A stretch of 64,000 nucleotides of DNA from Eupeodes corollae. Taxonomy: Eukaryota; Arthropoda; Insecta; Diptera; Syrphidae. Made by a program: the position numbers and the translations under genes. The stretch spans positions 124,001 to 188,000 of the forward strand of contig NC_079150.1 in the NCBI RefSeq assembly GCF_945859685.1. The letters run 5' to 3'. The number at the start of each line of letters is the position of its first letter. Position 1 is the stretch's first letter. The notes under the pieces were generated by a model that did no database searches, was not told the origin of the DNA, and saw only the letters and a program-made list of their open reading frames with translations. Shown here piece by piece: positions 38,312 to 51,330 of the stretch.

Positions 38312-41300
38312 CACCGTTGAAAAGGTACTCCTTCCTACGTGCTTGCGATGCTATTGTATCTGAGATACTCGACATCAAAATTTTCAACAAAAAAGTAGTC
38401 ACAAAATTTAATGTACGATGTACGCGCTTGCGATGCTATTGTATCTGAGATACTCGACATCAAAATTTTCAACAAAAAAGTAGTCACAAAATTTAATGTA
38501 CGATGTACGTGCTTGCGATGCTATTTTATCTGAGATACTCGACATCAAAAATTTCAACAAAAAGTAGTCACAAAATTTAATGTACGATGTACGTGCTTGC
38601 GATGCTATTGTATCTGAGATACTCGACATCAAAATTTTTAACAAAAAAGTAGTCACACAATTTAATGTACGATGTACGTGCTTGCGATGCTATTGTATCT
38701 GAGATACTCGACATCAAAATTTTCAACAAAAAAGTAGTCACAAAATTTAATGTACGATGTACGTGCTTGCGATGCTATTGTATCTGAGATACTCGACATC
38801 AAAATGTTCAACAAAAAAGTAGTCAACAAATTTAGTGTACGATGTACGTGCTTGCGATGCTATTGTATCTGAGATACTCGACATCAAAATTTTCAACAAA
38901 AAAGTAGTCACAAAATTTAATGTTCGATACGCCGTTGAAAAGGTACTCCCTCCTACGTGCTTGCGATGCTATTGCATCTGACATACTCGACATCAAAATT
39001 TTCAACAAAAAAGTAGTCACAAAATTTAATGTACGATGTACGTGCTTGCTATGCTATTGTACCTGAGATACTAGACATCAAAATTTTCAACAAAAAAGTA
39101 GTCACAAAATTTAATGTACGATGTACGTGCTTGCGATGCTATTGTATCTGAGATACTCGACATCAAAATTTTCAACAAAAAAGTAGTCCAAAATTTAATG
39201 TAAGATGTACGTGCTTGCGATGCTATTGTATCTGAGATACTCGACATCAATATTTTTAACAAAAAAGTAGTCACAAAATTTAGTGTACGATGTACGTGCT
39301 TGCGATGCTATTGTATCTGAGATACTCGACATCAAAATTTTCAACAAAAAAGTAGTCAAAAAATTTAATGTTCGGTACACCGTTGAAAAGGTACTCCCTC
39401 CTACGTGCTTGCGATGCTATTGCATCTGAGATACTCGACATCAAAATTTTCAACAAAAAAGTAGTCACAAAATTTAATGTACGATGTACGTGCTTGCTAT
39501 GCTATTGTACCTGAGATACTAGACATCAAAATTTTCAACAAAAAAGTAGTCACAAAATTTAATGTACGATGTACGTGCTTGCGATGCTATTGTATCTGAG
39601 ATACTCGACATCAAAATTTTCAACAAAAAAGTAGTCACAAAATTTAATGTAAGATGTACGTGCTTGCGATGCTATTGTATCTGAGATACTCGACATCAAA
39701 ATTTTCAACAAAAAAGTAGTCACAAAATTTAATGTACGATGTACGTGCTTGCGATGCTATTGTATCTGAGATACTCGACATCAAAATTTTCAACAAAAAA
39801 GTAGTCACAAAATTTAATGTACGAAGTACGTGCTTGCGATGCTATTGTATCTGAGACTCTCGACATCAAAATTTTCAACAAAAAAGTAGTCAAAAAATTT
39901 AATGTTCGATACACCGTTGAAAAGGTACTCCTTCCTACGTGCTTGCGATGCTATTGTATCTGAGATACTCGACATCAAAATTTTCAACAAAAAAGTAGTC
40001 AAAAAATTTAATGTACGATGTACGTGCTTGCGATGCTATTGTACCTGAGATACTCGACATCAAAATTTTCAACAAAAAATTAGTCACAAAATTTAATGTT
40101 CGATACACCGTTGAAAAGGTACTCCTTCCTACGTGCTTGCGATGCTATTGTATCTGAGATACTCGACATCAAAATTTTCAACAAAAAAGTAGTCACAAAA
40201 TTTAATGTACGATGTACGCGCTTGCGATGCTATTGTATCTGAGATACTCGACATCAAAATTTTCAACAAAAAAGTAGTCACAAAATTTAATGTACGATGT
40301 ACGTGCTTGCGATGCTATTTTATCTGAGATACTCGACATCAAAAATTTCAACAAAAAGTAGTCACAAAATTTAATGTTCGATGTACGTGCTTGCGATGCT
40401 ATTGTATCTGAGATACTCGACATCAAAATTTTTAACAAAAAAGTAGTCACACAATTTAATGTACGATGTACGTGTACGTGCTTGCGATGCTATTGTATCT
40501 GAGATACTCGACATCAAAATTTTCAACAAAAAAGTAGTCACAAAATTTAATGTACGATGTACGTGCTTGCGATGCTATTGTATCTGAGATACTCGACATC
40601 AAAATGTTCAACAAAAAAGTAGTCAACAAATTTAGTGTACGATGTACGTGCTTGCGATGCTATTGTATCTGAGATACTCGACATCAAAATTTTCAACAAA
40701 AAAGTAGTCACAAAATTTAATGTACGATGTACGCGCTTGCGATGCTATTGTATCTGAGATACTCGACATCAAAATTTTCAACAAAAAAGTAGTCACAAAA
40801 TTTAATGTACGATGTACGTGCTTGCGATGCTATTTTATCTGAGATACTCGACATCAAAAATTTCAACAAAAAGTAGTCACAAAATTTAATGTACGATGTA
40901 CGTGCTTGCGATGCTATTGTATCTGAGATACTCGACATCAAAATTTTTAACAAAAAAGTAGTCACACAATTTAATGTACGATGTACGTGCTTGCGATGCT
41001 ATTGTATCTGAGATACTCGACATCAAAATTTTCAACAAAAAAGTAGTCACAAAATTTAATGTACGATGTACGTGCTTGCGATGCTATTGTATCTGAGATA
41101 CTCGACATCAAAATGTTCAACAAAAAAGTAGTCAACAAATTTAGTGTACGATGTACGTGCTTGCGATGCTATTTTATCTGAGATACTCGACATCAAAAAT
41201 TTCAACAAAAAGTAGTCACAAAATTTAATGTACGATGGACGTGCTTGCGATGCTATTGTATCTGAGATACTCGACATCAAAATTTTCAACAAAAAAGTAG

Positions 41301-41322
41301 TCAAAAAATTTAATGTTCGATA
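38312..41322 (+). repeat. HOR block J, copy 2 (3,011 bp)
   Basis: Near-perfect copy of block J including the 6-bp expansion (near 40,470) and the internal 515-bp duplication. One base is lost at GTAGTCCAAAA near 39,187, which explains the one-base change in offset. Confidence 0.87.
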
Positions 41323-44300
41323 CACCGTTGAAAAGGTACTCCTTCCTACGTGCTTGCGATGCTACTGTATCTAAGATACTCGACATCAAAATTTTCAACA
41401 AAAAAGTAGTCACAAAATTTAATGTTCGATGTACGTGCTTGCGATGCTATTGTATCTGAGATACTCGACATCAAAATTTTCAACAAAAAATTAGTCACAA
41501 AATTTAATGTTCGATACGCCGTTGAAAAGGTACTCCTTCCTACGTGCTTGCGATGCTATTGTATCTGAGATACTCGACATCAAAATTTTCAACAAAAAAG
41601 TAGTCACAAAATTTAATGTACGATGTACGTGCTTGCGATGCTATTGTATCTGAGATACTCGACATCAAAATTTTCAACAAAAAAGTAGTCACAAAATTTA
41701 ATGTACGATGTTCGTGCTTGCGATGCTATTGTATCTGAGATACTCGACATCAAAATTTTCAAAAATAAAGTAGTCAAAAAATTTAATGTTCGGTACACCG
41801 TTGAAAAGGTACTCCCTCCTACGTGCTTGCGTTGCTATTGCATCTGAGATACTCGACATCAAAAATTTCAACAAAAAAGTAGTCAAAAAATTTAATGTTC
41901 GATACACCGTTGAAAAGGTACTCCTTCCTACGTGCTTGCGATGCTATTGTATCTGAGATACTCGACATCAAAATTTTCAAAAAAAAAAGTAGTCAAAAAA
42001 TTTAATGTTCGGTACACCGTTGAAAAGGTACTCCCTCCTACGTGCTTGCGATGCTATTGCATCTGAGATACTCGACATCAAAATTTTCAACAAAAAAGTA
42101 GTCACAAAATGTATTGTAAGATGTACGTGCTTGCGATGCTATTGCATCTGAGATACTCGACATCAAAATTTTCAACAAAAAAGTAGTCACAAAATTTAAT
42201 GTACGATGTACGTGCTTGCGATGCTATTGTATCTGAGATACTCGACATCAAAATTTTTAACAAAAAAGTACTCACAAAATTTAATGTACGAAGTACGTGC
42301 TTGCGATGCTATTGTATCTGAGACTCTCGACATCAAAATTTTCAACAAAAAAGTAGTCAAAAAATTTAATGTTCGATACACCGTTGAAAAGGTACACCTT
42401 CCTACGTGCTTGCGATGCTATTGTATCTGAGATACTCGACATCAAAATTTTCAACAAAAAAGTAGTCACAAAATTTAATGTAAAATGTACGTGCTTGCGA
42501 TGCCATTGTATCTGAGATACTCGACATCAAAATTTTCAACAAAAAATAATTAGTCACAAAATTAAATGTACGATGTACGTGCTTGCGATGCTATTGTATC
42601 TGAGATACTCGACATCAAAATTTTCAACAAAAAAGTAGTCACAAAATTTAATGTACGATGTACGTGCTTGCGATGCTATTGTATCTGAGATACTCGACAT
42701 CAAATTTTTCAAAAAAAAAGTAGTCAAAAAATTTAATGTTCGGTACACCGTTGAAAAGGTACTCCCTCCTACGTGCTTGCGATGCTATTGCATCTGAGAT
42801 ACTCGACATCAAAATTTTCAACAAAAAAGTAGTCACAAAATTTAATGTACGATGTACGTGCTTGCTATGCTATTGTACCTGAGATACTAGACATCAAAAT
42901 TTTCAACAAAAAAGTAGTCACAAAATTTAATGTACGATGTACGTGCTTGCGATGCTATTGTATCTGAGATACTCGACATCAAAATTTTCAACAAAAAAGT
43001 AGTCACAAAATTTAATGTAAGATGTACGTGCTTGCGATGCTATTGTATCTGAGATACTCGACATCAAAATTTTCAACAAAAAAGTAGTCACAAAATTTAA
43101 TGTACGATGTACGTGCTTGCGATGCTATTGTATCTGAGATACTCGACATCAAAATTTTCAACAAAAAAGTAGTCACAAAATTTAATGTACGAAGTACGTG
43201 CTTGCGATGCTATTGTATCTGAGATACTCGACATCAAAATTTTCAACAAAAAAGTAGTCAAAAAATTTAATGTTCGATACACCGTTGAAAAGGTACTCCT
43301 TCCTACGTGCTTGCGATGCTATTGTATCTGAGATACTCGACATCAAAATTTTCAACAAAAAAAGTAGTCAAAAAATTTAATGTACGATGTACGTGCTTGC
43401 GATGCTATTGTACCTGAGATACTCGACATCAAAATTTTCAACAAAAAATTAGTCACAAAATTTAATGTTCGATACACCGTTGAAAAGGTACTCCTTCCTA
43501 CGTGCTTGCGATGCTATTGTATCTGAGATACTCGACATCAAAATTTTCAACAAAAAAGTAGTCACAAAATTTAATGTACGATGTACGCGCTTGCGATGCT
43601 ATTGTATCTGAGATACTCGACATCAAAATTTTCAACAAAAAAGTAGTCACAAAATTTAATGTACGATGTACATGCTTGCGATGCTATTTTATCTGAGATA
43701 CTCGACATCAAAAATTTCAACAAAAAGTAGTCACAAAATTTAATGTACGATGTACGTCCTTGCGATGCTATTGTATCTGAGATACTCGACATCAAAATTT
43801 TTAACAAAAAAGTAGTCACACAATTTAATGTACGATGTACGTGCTTGCGATGCTATTGTATCTGAGATACTCGACATCAAAATGTTCAACAAAAAAGTAG
43901 TCAACAAATTTAGTGTACGATGTACGTGCTTGCGATGCTATTGTATCTGAGATACTCGACATCAAAATTTTCAACAAAAAAGTAGTCACAAAATTTAATG
44001 TTCGATATTGTATCTGAGATACTCGACATCAAAATTTTCAACAAAAAAGTAGTCACAAAATTTAATGTTCGATACGCCGTTGAAACGGTACTCCTTCCTA
44101 CGTGCTTGCGATGCTATTGTATCTGAGATACTCGACATCAAAATTTTCAAAAAAAAAAGTAGTCACAAAATTTAATGTACGATGTACGTGCTTGCGATGC
44201 TATTGTATCTGAGATACTCGACATCAAAATTTTCAACAAAAAAGTAGTCACAAAATTTATTGTACGATGTACGTGCTTGCGATGCTATTGTATCTGAGAT

Positions 44301-44813
44301 ACTCGACATCAAAATTTTCAACAAAAAAGTAGTCACAAAATTTAATGTACGATGTACGTGCTTGCGATGCTATTTTATCTGAGATACTCGACATCAAAAT
44401 TTTCAACAAAAAAAGTAGTCAAAAAATTTAATGTTCGGTACACCGTTGAAAACGTACTCCCTCCTACGTGCTTGCGATGCTATTGTATCTGAGACTCTCG
44501 ACATCAAAATTTTCAACAAAAAAGTAGTCAAAAAATTTAATGTTCGATACACCGTTGAAAAGGTACACCTTCCTACGTGCTTGCGATGCTATTGTATCTG
44601 AGATACTCGACATCAAAATTTTCAACAAAAAAGTAGTCACAAAATTTATTGTACGATGTACGTGCTTGCGATGCTATTGTATCTGAGATACTCGACATCA
44701 AAATTTTCAAAAAAAAAGTAGTCAAAAAATTTAATGTTCGGTACACCGTTGAAAAGGTACTCCCTCCTACGTGCTTGCGATGCTATTGCATCTGAGATAC
44801 TCGACATCAAAAT
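40861..44813 (+). repeat. HOR block K, copy 1 (3,953 bp)
   Basis: About 43 units with about 13 long ones. Rare markers shared with copy 2: GCTACTGTATCTAAG, ACGATGTTCGTGC, TTCAAAAATAAAG, TTGCGTTGC, AAAATGTATTG, GATGCCATTG, AAAAAATAATTAG, ACATGCTTG, ACGTCCTTG, TTGAAACGG and the truncated long unit at 44,007. It overlaps the right end of block J. Confidence 0.88.
43988..44030 (+). repeat. Truncated long unit (42 bp lost)
   Basis: TTCGATA runs directly into TTGTATCTGAG, so the rest of the 30-bp segment and the head of the next unit are missing. The lost stretch would be 42 bp and ends in the same TA as the retained left side, compatible with a microhomology deletion. The identical junction is at about 47,958. 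Confidence 0.8.
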
Positions 44814-47800
44814 TTTCAACAAAAAGTAGTCACAAAATTTAATGTACGATGTACGTGCTTGCGATGCTATTGTATCTGAGATACTCGACATCAAAATTTT
44901 TAACAAAAAAGTAGTCACACAATTTAATGTACGATGTACGTGCTTGCGATGCTATTGTATCTGAGATACTCGACATCAAAATTTTCAACAAAAAAGTAGT
45001 CACAAAATTTAATGTACGATGTACGTGCTTGCGATGCTATTGTATCTGAGATACTCGACATCAAAATGTTCAACAAAAAAGTAGTCAACAAATTTAGTGT
45101 ACGATGTACGTGCTTGCGATGCTATTTTATCTGAGATACTCGACATCAAAAATTTCAACAAAAAGTAGTCACAAAATTTAATGTACGATGGACGTGCTTG
45201 CGATGCTATTGTATCTGAGATACTCGACATCAAAATTTTCAACAAAAAAGTAGTCAAAAAATTTAATGTTCGATACACCGTTGAAAAGGTACTCCTTCCT
45301 ACGTGCTTGCGATGCTACTGTATCTAAGATACTCGACATCAAAATTTTCAACAAAAAAGTAGTCACAAAATTTAATGTTCGATGTACGTGCTTGCGATGC
45401 TATTGTATCTGAGATACTCGACATCAAAATTTTCAACAAAAAATTAGTCACAAAATTTAATGTTCGATACGCCGTTGAAAAGGTACTCCTTCCTACGTGC
45501 TTGCGATGCTATTGTATCTGAGATACTCGACATCAAAATTTTCAACAAAAAAGTAGTCACAAAATTTAATGTACGATGTACGTGCTTGCGATGCTATTGT
45601 ATCTGAGATACTCGACATCAAAATTTTCAACAAAAAAGTAGTCACAAAATTTAATGTACGATGTTCGTGCTTGCGATGCTATTGTATCTGAGATACTCGA
45701 CATCAAAATTTTCAAAAATAAAGTAGTCAAAAAATTTAATGTTCGGTACACCGTTGAAAAGGTACTCCCTCCTACGTGCTTGCGTTGCTATTGCATCTGA
45801 GATACTCGACATCAAAAATTTCAACAAAAAAGTAGTCAAAAAATTTAATGTTCGATACACCGTTGAAAAGGTACTCCTTCCTACGTGCTTGCGATGCTAT
45901 TGTATCTGAGATACTCGACATCAAAATTTTCAAAAAAAAAAGTAGTCAAAAAATTTAATGTTCGGTACACCGTTGAAAAGGTACTCCCTCCTACGTGCTT
46001 GCGATGCTATTGCATCTGAGATACTCGACATCAAAATTTTCAACAAAAAAGTAGTCACAAAATGTATTGTAAGATGTACGTGCTTGCGATGCTATTGCAT
46101 CTGAGATACTCGACATCAAAATTTTCAACAAAAAAGTAGTCACAAAATTTAATGTACGATGTACGTGCTTGCGATGCTATTGTATCTGAGATACTCGACA
46201 TCAAAATTTTTAACAAAAAAGTACTCACAAAATTTAATGTACGAAGTACGTGCTTGCGATGCTATTGTATCTGAGACTCTCGACATCAAAATTTTCAACA
46301 AAAAAGTAGTCAAAAAATTTAATGTTCGATACACCGTTGAAAAGGTACACCTTCCTACGTGCTTGCGATGCTATTGTATCTGAGATACTCGACATCAAAA
46401 TTTTCAACAAAAAAGTAGTCACAAAATTTAATGTAAAATGTACGTGCTTGCGATGCCATTGTATCTGAGATACTCGACATCAAAATTTTCAACAAAAAAT
46501 AATTAGTCACAAAATTAAATGTACGATGTACGTGCTTGCGATGCTATTGTATCTGAGATACTCGACATCAAAATTTTCAACAAAAAAGTAGTCACAAAAT
46601 TTAATGTACGATGTACGTGCTTGCGATGCTATTGTATCTGAGATACTCGACATCAAATTTTTCAAAAAAAAAGTAGTCAAAAAATTTAATGTTCGGTACA
46701 CCGTTGAAAAGGTACTCCCTCCTACGTGCTTGCGATGCTATTGCATCTGAGATACTCGACATCAAAATTTTCAACAAAAAAGTAGTCACAAAATTTAATG
46801 TACGATGTACGTGCTTGCTATGCTATTGTACCTGAGATACTAGACATCAAAATTTTCAACAAAAAAGTAGTCACAAAATTTAATGTACGATGTACGTGCT
46901 TGCGATGCTATTGTATCTGAGATACTCGACATCAAAATTTTCAACAAAAAAGTAGTCACAAAATTTAATGTAAGATGTACGTGCTTGCGATGCTATTGTA
47001 TCTGAGATACTCGACATCAAAATTTTCAACAAAAAAGTAGTCACAAAATTTAATGTACGATGTACGTGCTTGCGATGCTATTGTATCTGAGATACTCGAC
47101 ATCAAAATTTTCAACAAAAAAGTAGTCACAAAATTTAATGTACGAAGTACGTGCTTGCGATGCTATTGTATCTGAGATACTCGACATCAAAATTTTCAAC
47201 AAAAAAGTAGTCAAAAAATTTAATGTTCGATACACCGTTGAAAAGGTACTCCTTCCTACGTGCTTGCGATGCTATTGTATCTGAGATACTCGACATCAAA
47301 ATTTTCAACAAAAAATAGTCAAAAAATTTAATGTACGATGTACGTGCTTGCGATGCTATTGTACCTGAGATACTCGACATCAAAATTTTCAACAAAAAAT
47401 TAGTCACAAAATTTAATGTGCGATACACCGTTGAAAAGGTACTCCTTCCTACGTGCTTGCGATGCTATTGTATCTGAGATACTCGACATCAAAATTTTCA
47501 ACAAAAAAGTAGTCACAAAATTTAATGTACGATGTACGCGCTTGCGATGCTATTGTATCTGAGATACTCGACATCAAAATTTTCAACAAAAAAGTAGTCA
47601 CAAAATTTAATGTACGATGTACATGCTTGCGATGCTATTTTATCTGAGATACTCGACATCAAAAATTTCAACAAAAAGTAGTCACAAAATTTAATGTACG
47701 ATGTACGTCCTTGCGATGCTATTGTATCTGAGATACTCGACATCAAAATTTTTAACAAAAAAGTAGTCACACAATTTAATGTACGATGTACGTGCTTGCG

Positions 47801-48764
47801 ATGCTATTGTATCTGAGATACTCGACATCAAAATGTTCAACAAAAAAGTAGTCAACAAATTTAGTGTACGATGTACGTGCTTGCGATGCTATTGTATCTG
47901 AGATACTCGACATCAAAATTTTCAACAAAAAAGTAGTCACAAAATTTAATGTTCGATATTGTATCTGAGATACTCGACATCAAAATTTTCAACAAAAAAG
48001 TAGTCACAAAATTTAATGTTCGATACGCCGTTGAAACGGTACTCCTTCCTACGTGCTTGCGATGCTATTGTATCTGAGATACTCGACATCAAAATTTTCA
48101 AAAAAAAAAGTAGTCACAAAATTTAATGTACGATGTACGTGCTTGCGATGCTATTGTATCTGAGATACTCGACATCAAAATTTTCAACAAAAAAGTAGTC
48201 ACAAAATTTATTGTACGATGTACGTGCTTGCGATGCTATTGTATCTGAGATACTCGACATCAAAATTTTCAACAAAAAAGTAGTCACAAAATTTAATGTA
48301 CGATGTACGTGCTTGCGATGCTATTTTATCTGAGATACTCGACATCAAAATTTTCAACAAAAAAAGTAGTCAAAAAATTTAATGTTCGGTACACCGTTGA
48401 AAACGTACTCCCTCCTACGTGCTTGCGATGCTATTGTATCTGAGACTCTCGACATCAAAATTTTCAACAAAAAAGTAGTCAAAAAATTTAATGTTCGATA
48501 CACCGTTGAAAAGGTACACCTTCCTACGTGCTTGCGATGCTATTGTATCTGAGATACTCGACATCAAAATTTTCAACAAAAAAGTAGTCACAAAATTTAT
48601 TGTACGATGTACGTGCTTGCGATGCTATTGTATCTGAGATACTCGACATCAAAATTTTCAAAAAAAAAGTAGTCAAAAAATTTAATGTTCGGTACACCGT
48701 TGAAAAGGTACTCCCTCCTACGTGCTTGCGATGCTATTGCATCTGAGATACTCGACATCAAAAT
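44814..48764 (+). repeat. HOR block K, copy 2 (3,951 bp)
   Basis: Nearly base-for-base copy of 40,861-44,813. Differences I saw: a 2-bp loss at AAAAAATAGTC near 47,311 and ATGTGCGATAC near 47,419. The first unit is a hybrid (see findings), marking the duplication junction. Confidence 0.88.
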
Positions 48765-50170
48765 TTTCAACAAAAAAGTAGTCACAAAATTTAATGTACG
48801 ATGTACGTGCTTGCTATGCTATTGTACCTGAGATACTAGACATCAAAATTTTCAACAAAAAAGTAGTCACAAAATTTAATGTACGATGTACGTGCTTGCG
48901 ATGCTATTGTATCTGAGATACTCGACATCAAAATTTTCAACAAAAAAGTAGTCACAAAATTTAATGTAAGATGTACGTGCTTGCGATGCTATTGTATCTG
49001 AGATACTCGACATCAAAATTTTCAACAAAAAAGTAGTCACAAAATTTAATGTACGATGTACGTGCTTGCGATGCTATTGTATCTGAGATACTCGACATCA
49101 AAATTTTCAACAAAAAAGTAGTCACAAAATTTAATGTAAAATGTACGTGCTTGCGATGCTATTGTATCTGAGATACTCGACATCAAAATTTTCAAAAAAA
49201 AAAGTAGTCACAAAATTTAATGTACGATGTACGTGCTTGCGATGCTATTGTATCTGAGATACTCGACATCAAAATTTTCAACAAAAAAGTAGTCACAAAA
49301 TTTATTGTACGATGTACGTGCTTGCGATGCTATTGTATCTGAGATACTCGACATCAAAATTTTCAACAAAAAAGTAGTCAAAAAATTTAATGTACGATGT
49401 ACGTGCTTGCGATGCTATTTTATCTGAGATACTCGACATCAAAATTTTCAACAAAAAAAGTAGTCACAAAATTTAATGTACGATGTACGTGCTTGCGATG
49501 CTATTGTATCTGAGATACTCGACATCAAAATTTTCAACAAAAAATTAGTCACAAAATTTAATGTTCGATACGCCGTTGAAAAGGTACTCCTTCCTACGTG
49601 CTTGCGATGCTATTGTATCTGAGATACTCGACATCAAAATTTTCAACAAAAAAGTAGTCACAAAATTTAATGTACGATGTACGTGCTTGCGATGCTATTG
49701 TATCTGAGATACTCGACATCAAAATTTTCAACAAAAAAGTAGTCACAAAATTTATTGTACGATGTACGTGCTTGCGATGCTATTGTATCTGAGATACTCG
49801 ACATCAAAATTTTCAACAAAAAAGTAGTCACAAAATTTAATGTACGATGTACGTGCTTGCGATGCTATTGTATCTGAGATACTCGACATCAAAATTTTCA
49901 AAAAAAAAGTAGTCAAAAAATTTAATGTTCGGTACACCGTTGAAAACGTACTCCCTCCTACGTGCTTGCGATGCTATTGTATCTGAGACTCTCGACATCA
50001 AAATTTTCAACAAAAAAGTAGTCAAAAAATTTAATGTTCGATACACCGTTGAAAAGGTACACCTTCCTACGTGCTTGCGATGCTATTGTATCTGAGATAC
50101 TCGACATCAAAATTTTCAACAAAAAAGTAGTCACAAAATTTAATGTAAAATGTACGTGCTTGCGATGCTA
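48765..50170 (+). repeat. Mixed units between blocks K and the 50,170 junction
   Basis: TGCTATG/ACTAGAC, TAAGATG, TAAAATG, ten-A, TTTATTG, CTATTTTATC, seven-A and AAAAAATTAG units. A long unit with GAAAACGTACTCCCTCC then pairs with GACTCTC and GTACACCTTCC. The 49.5-50.1 kb part recurs at +2,723 (52.2-52.9 kb) and again in the 55 and 60 kb regions. Confidence 0.75.
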
Positions 50171-50185
50171 AAAATCAAAATTTTC
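50155..50185 (+). repeat. Out-of-register junction inside a unit
   Basis: GATGCTA is followed by AAA and then ATCAAAATTTTC. Twenty bases of the normal unit, including the 13-bp inverted repeat, are missing and three A stand in their place. This is a non-homologous breakpoint by appearance. The sequence to its right is a copy of 46.65 kb onward. Confidence 0.82.
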
Positions 50186-51330
50186 AAAAAAAAAGTAGTC
50201 AAAAAATTTAATGTTCGGTACACCGTTGAAAAGGTACTCCCTCCTACGTGCTTGCGATGCTATTGCATCTGAGATACTCGACATCAAAATTTTCAACAAA
50301 AAAGTAGTCACAAAATTTAATGTACGATGTACGTGCTTGCTATGCTATTGTACCTGAGATACTAGACATCAAAATTTTCAACAAAAAAGTAGTCACAAAA
50401 TTTAATGTACGATGTACGTGCTTGCGATGCTATTGTATCTGAGATACTCGACATCAAAATTTTCAACAAAAAAGTAGTCACAAAATTTAATGTAAGATGT
50501 ACGTGCTTGCGATGCTATTGTATCTGAGATACTCGACATCAAAATTTTCAACAAAAAAGTAGTCACAAAATTTAATGTACGATGTACGTGCTTGCGATGC
50601 TATTGTATCTGAGATACTCGACATCAAAATTTGCAACAAAAAAGTAGTCACAAAATTTAATGTACGAAGTACGTGCTTGCGATGCTATTGTATCTGAGAT
50701 ACTCGACATCAAAATTTTCAACAAAAAAGTAGTCAAAAAATTTAATGTTCGATACACCGTTGAAAAGGTACTCCTTCCTACGTGCTTGCGATGCTATTGT
50801 ATCTGAGATACTCGACATCAAAATTTTCAACAAAAAATAGTCAAAAAATTTAATGTACGATGTACGTGCTTGCGATGCTATTGTACCTGAGATACTCGAC
50901 ATCAAAATTTTCAACAAAAAATTAGTCACAAAATTTAATGTTCGATACACCGTTGAAAAGGTACTCCTTCCTACGTGCTTGCGATGCTATTGTATCTGAG
51001 ATACTCGACATCAAAATTTTCAACAAAAAAGTAGTCACAAAATTTAATGTACGATGTACGCGCTTGCGATGCTATTGTATCTGAGATACTCGACATCAAA
51101 ATTTTCAACAAAAAAGTAGTCACAAAATTTAATGTACGATGTACATGCTTGCGATGCTATTTTATCTGAGATACTCGACATCAAAAATTTCAACAAAAAG
51201 TAGTCACAAAATTTAATGTACGATGTACGTCCTTGCGATGCTATTGTATCTGAGATACTCGACATCAAAATTTTTAACAAAAAAGTAGTCACACAATTTA
51301 ATGTACGATGTACGTGCTTGCGATGCTATT
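50171..51330 (+). repeat. Block copied from 46.65-47.81 kb
   Basis: From 50,171 the variant order follows 46,650 onward at a constant offset of 3,522: the nine-A GGTACACC long unit, TGCTATG, TAAGATG, CGAAGTACG, AAAAAATAGTC, GTACCTG, AAAAAATTAG, ACGCGCTTG, ACATGCTTG, ACGTCCTTG. One private change is ATTTGCAAC near 50,632. It starts exactly at an out-of-register junction. Confidence 0.8.
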
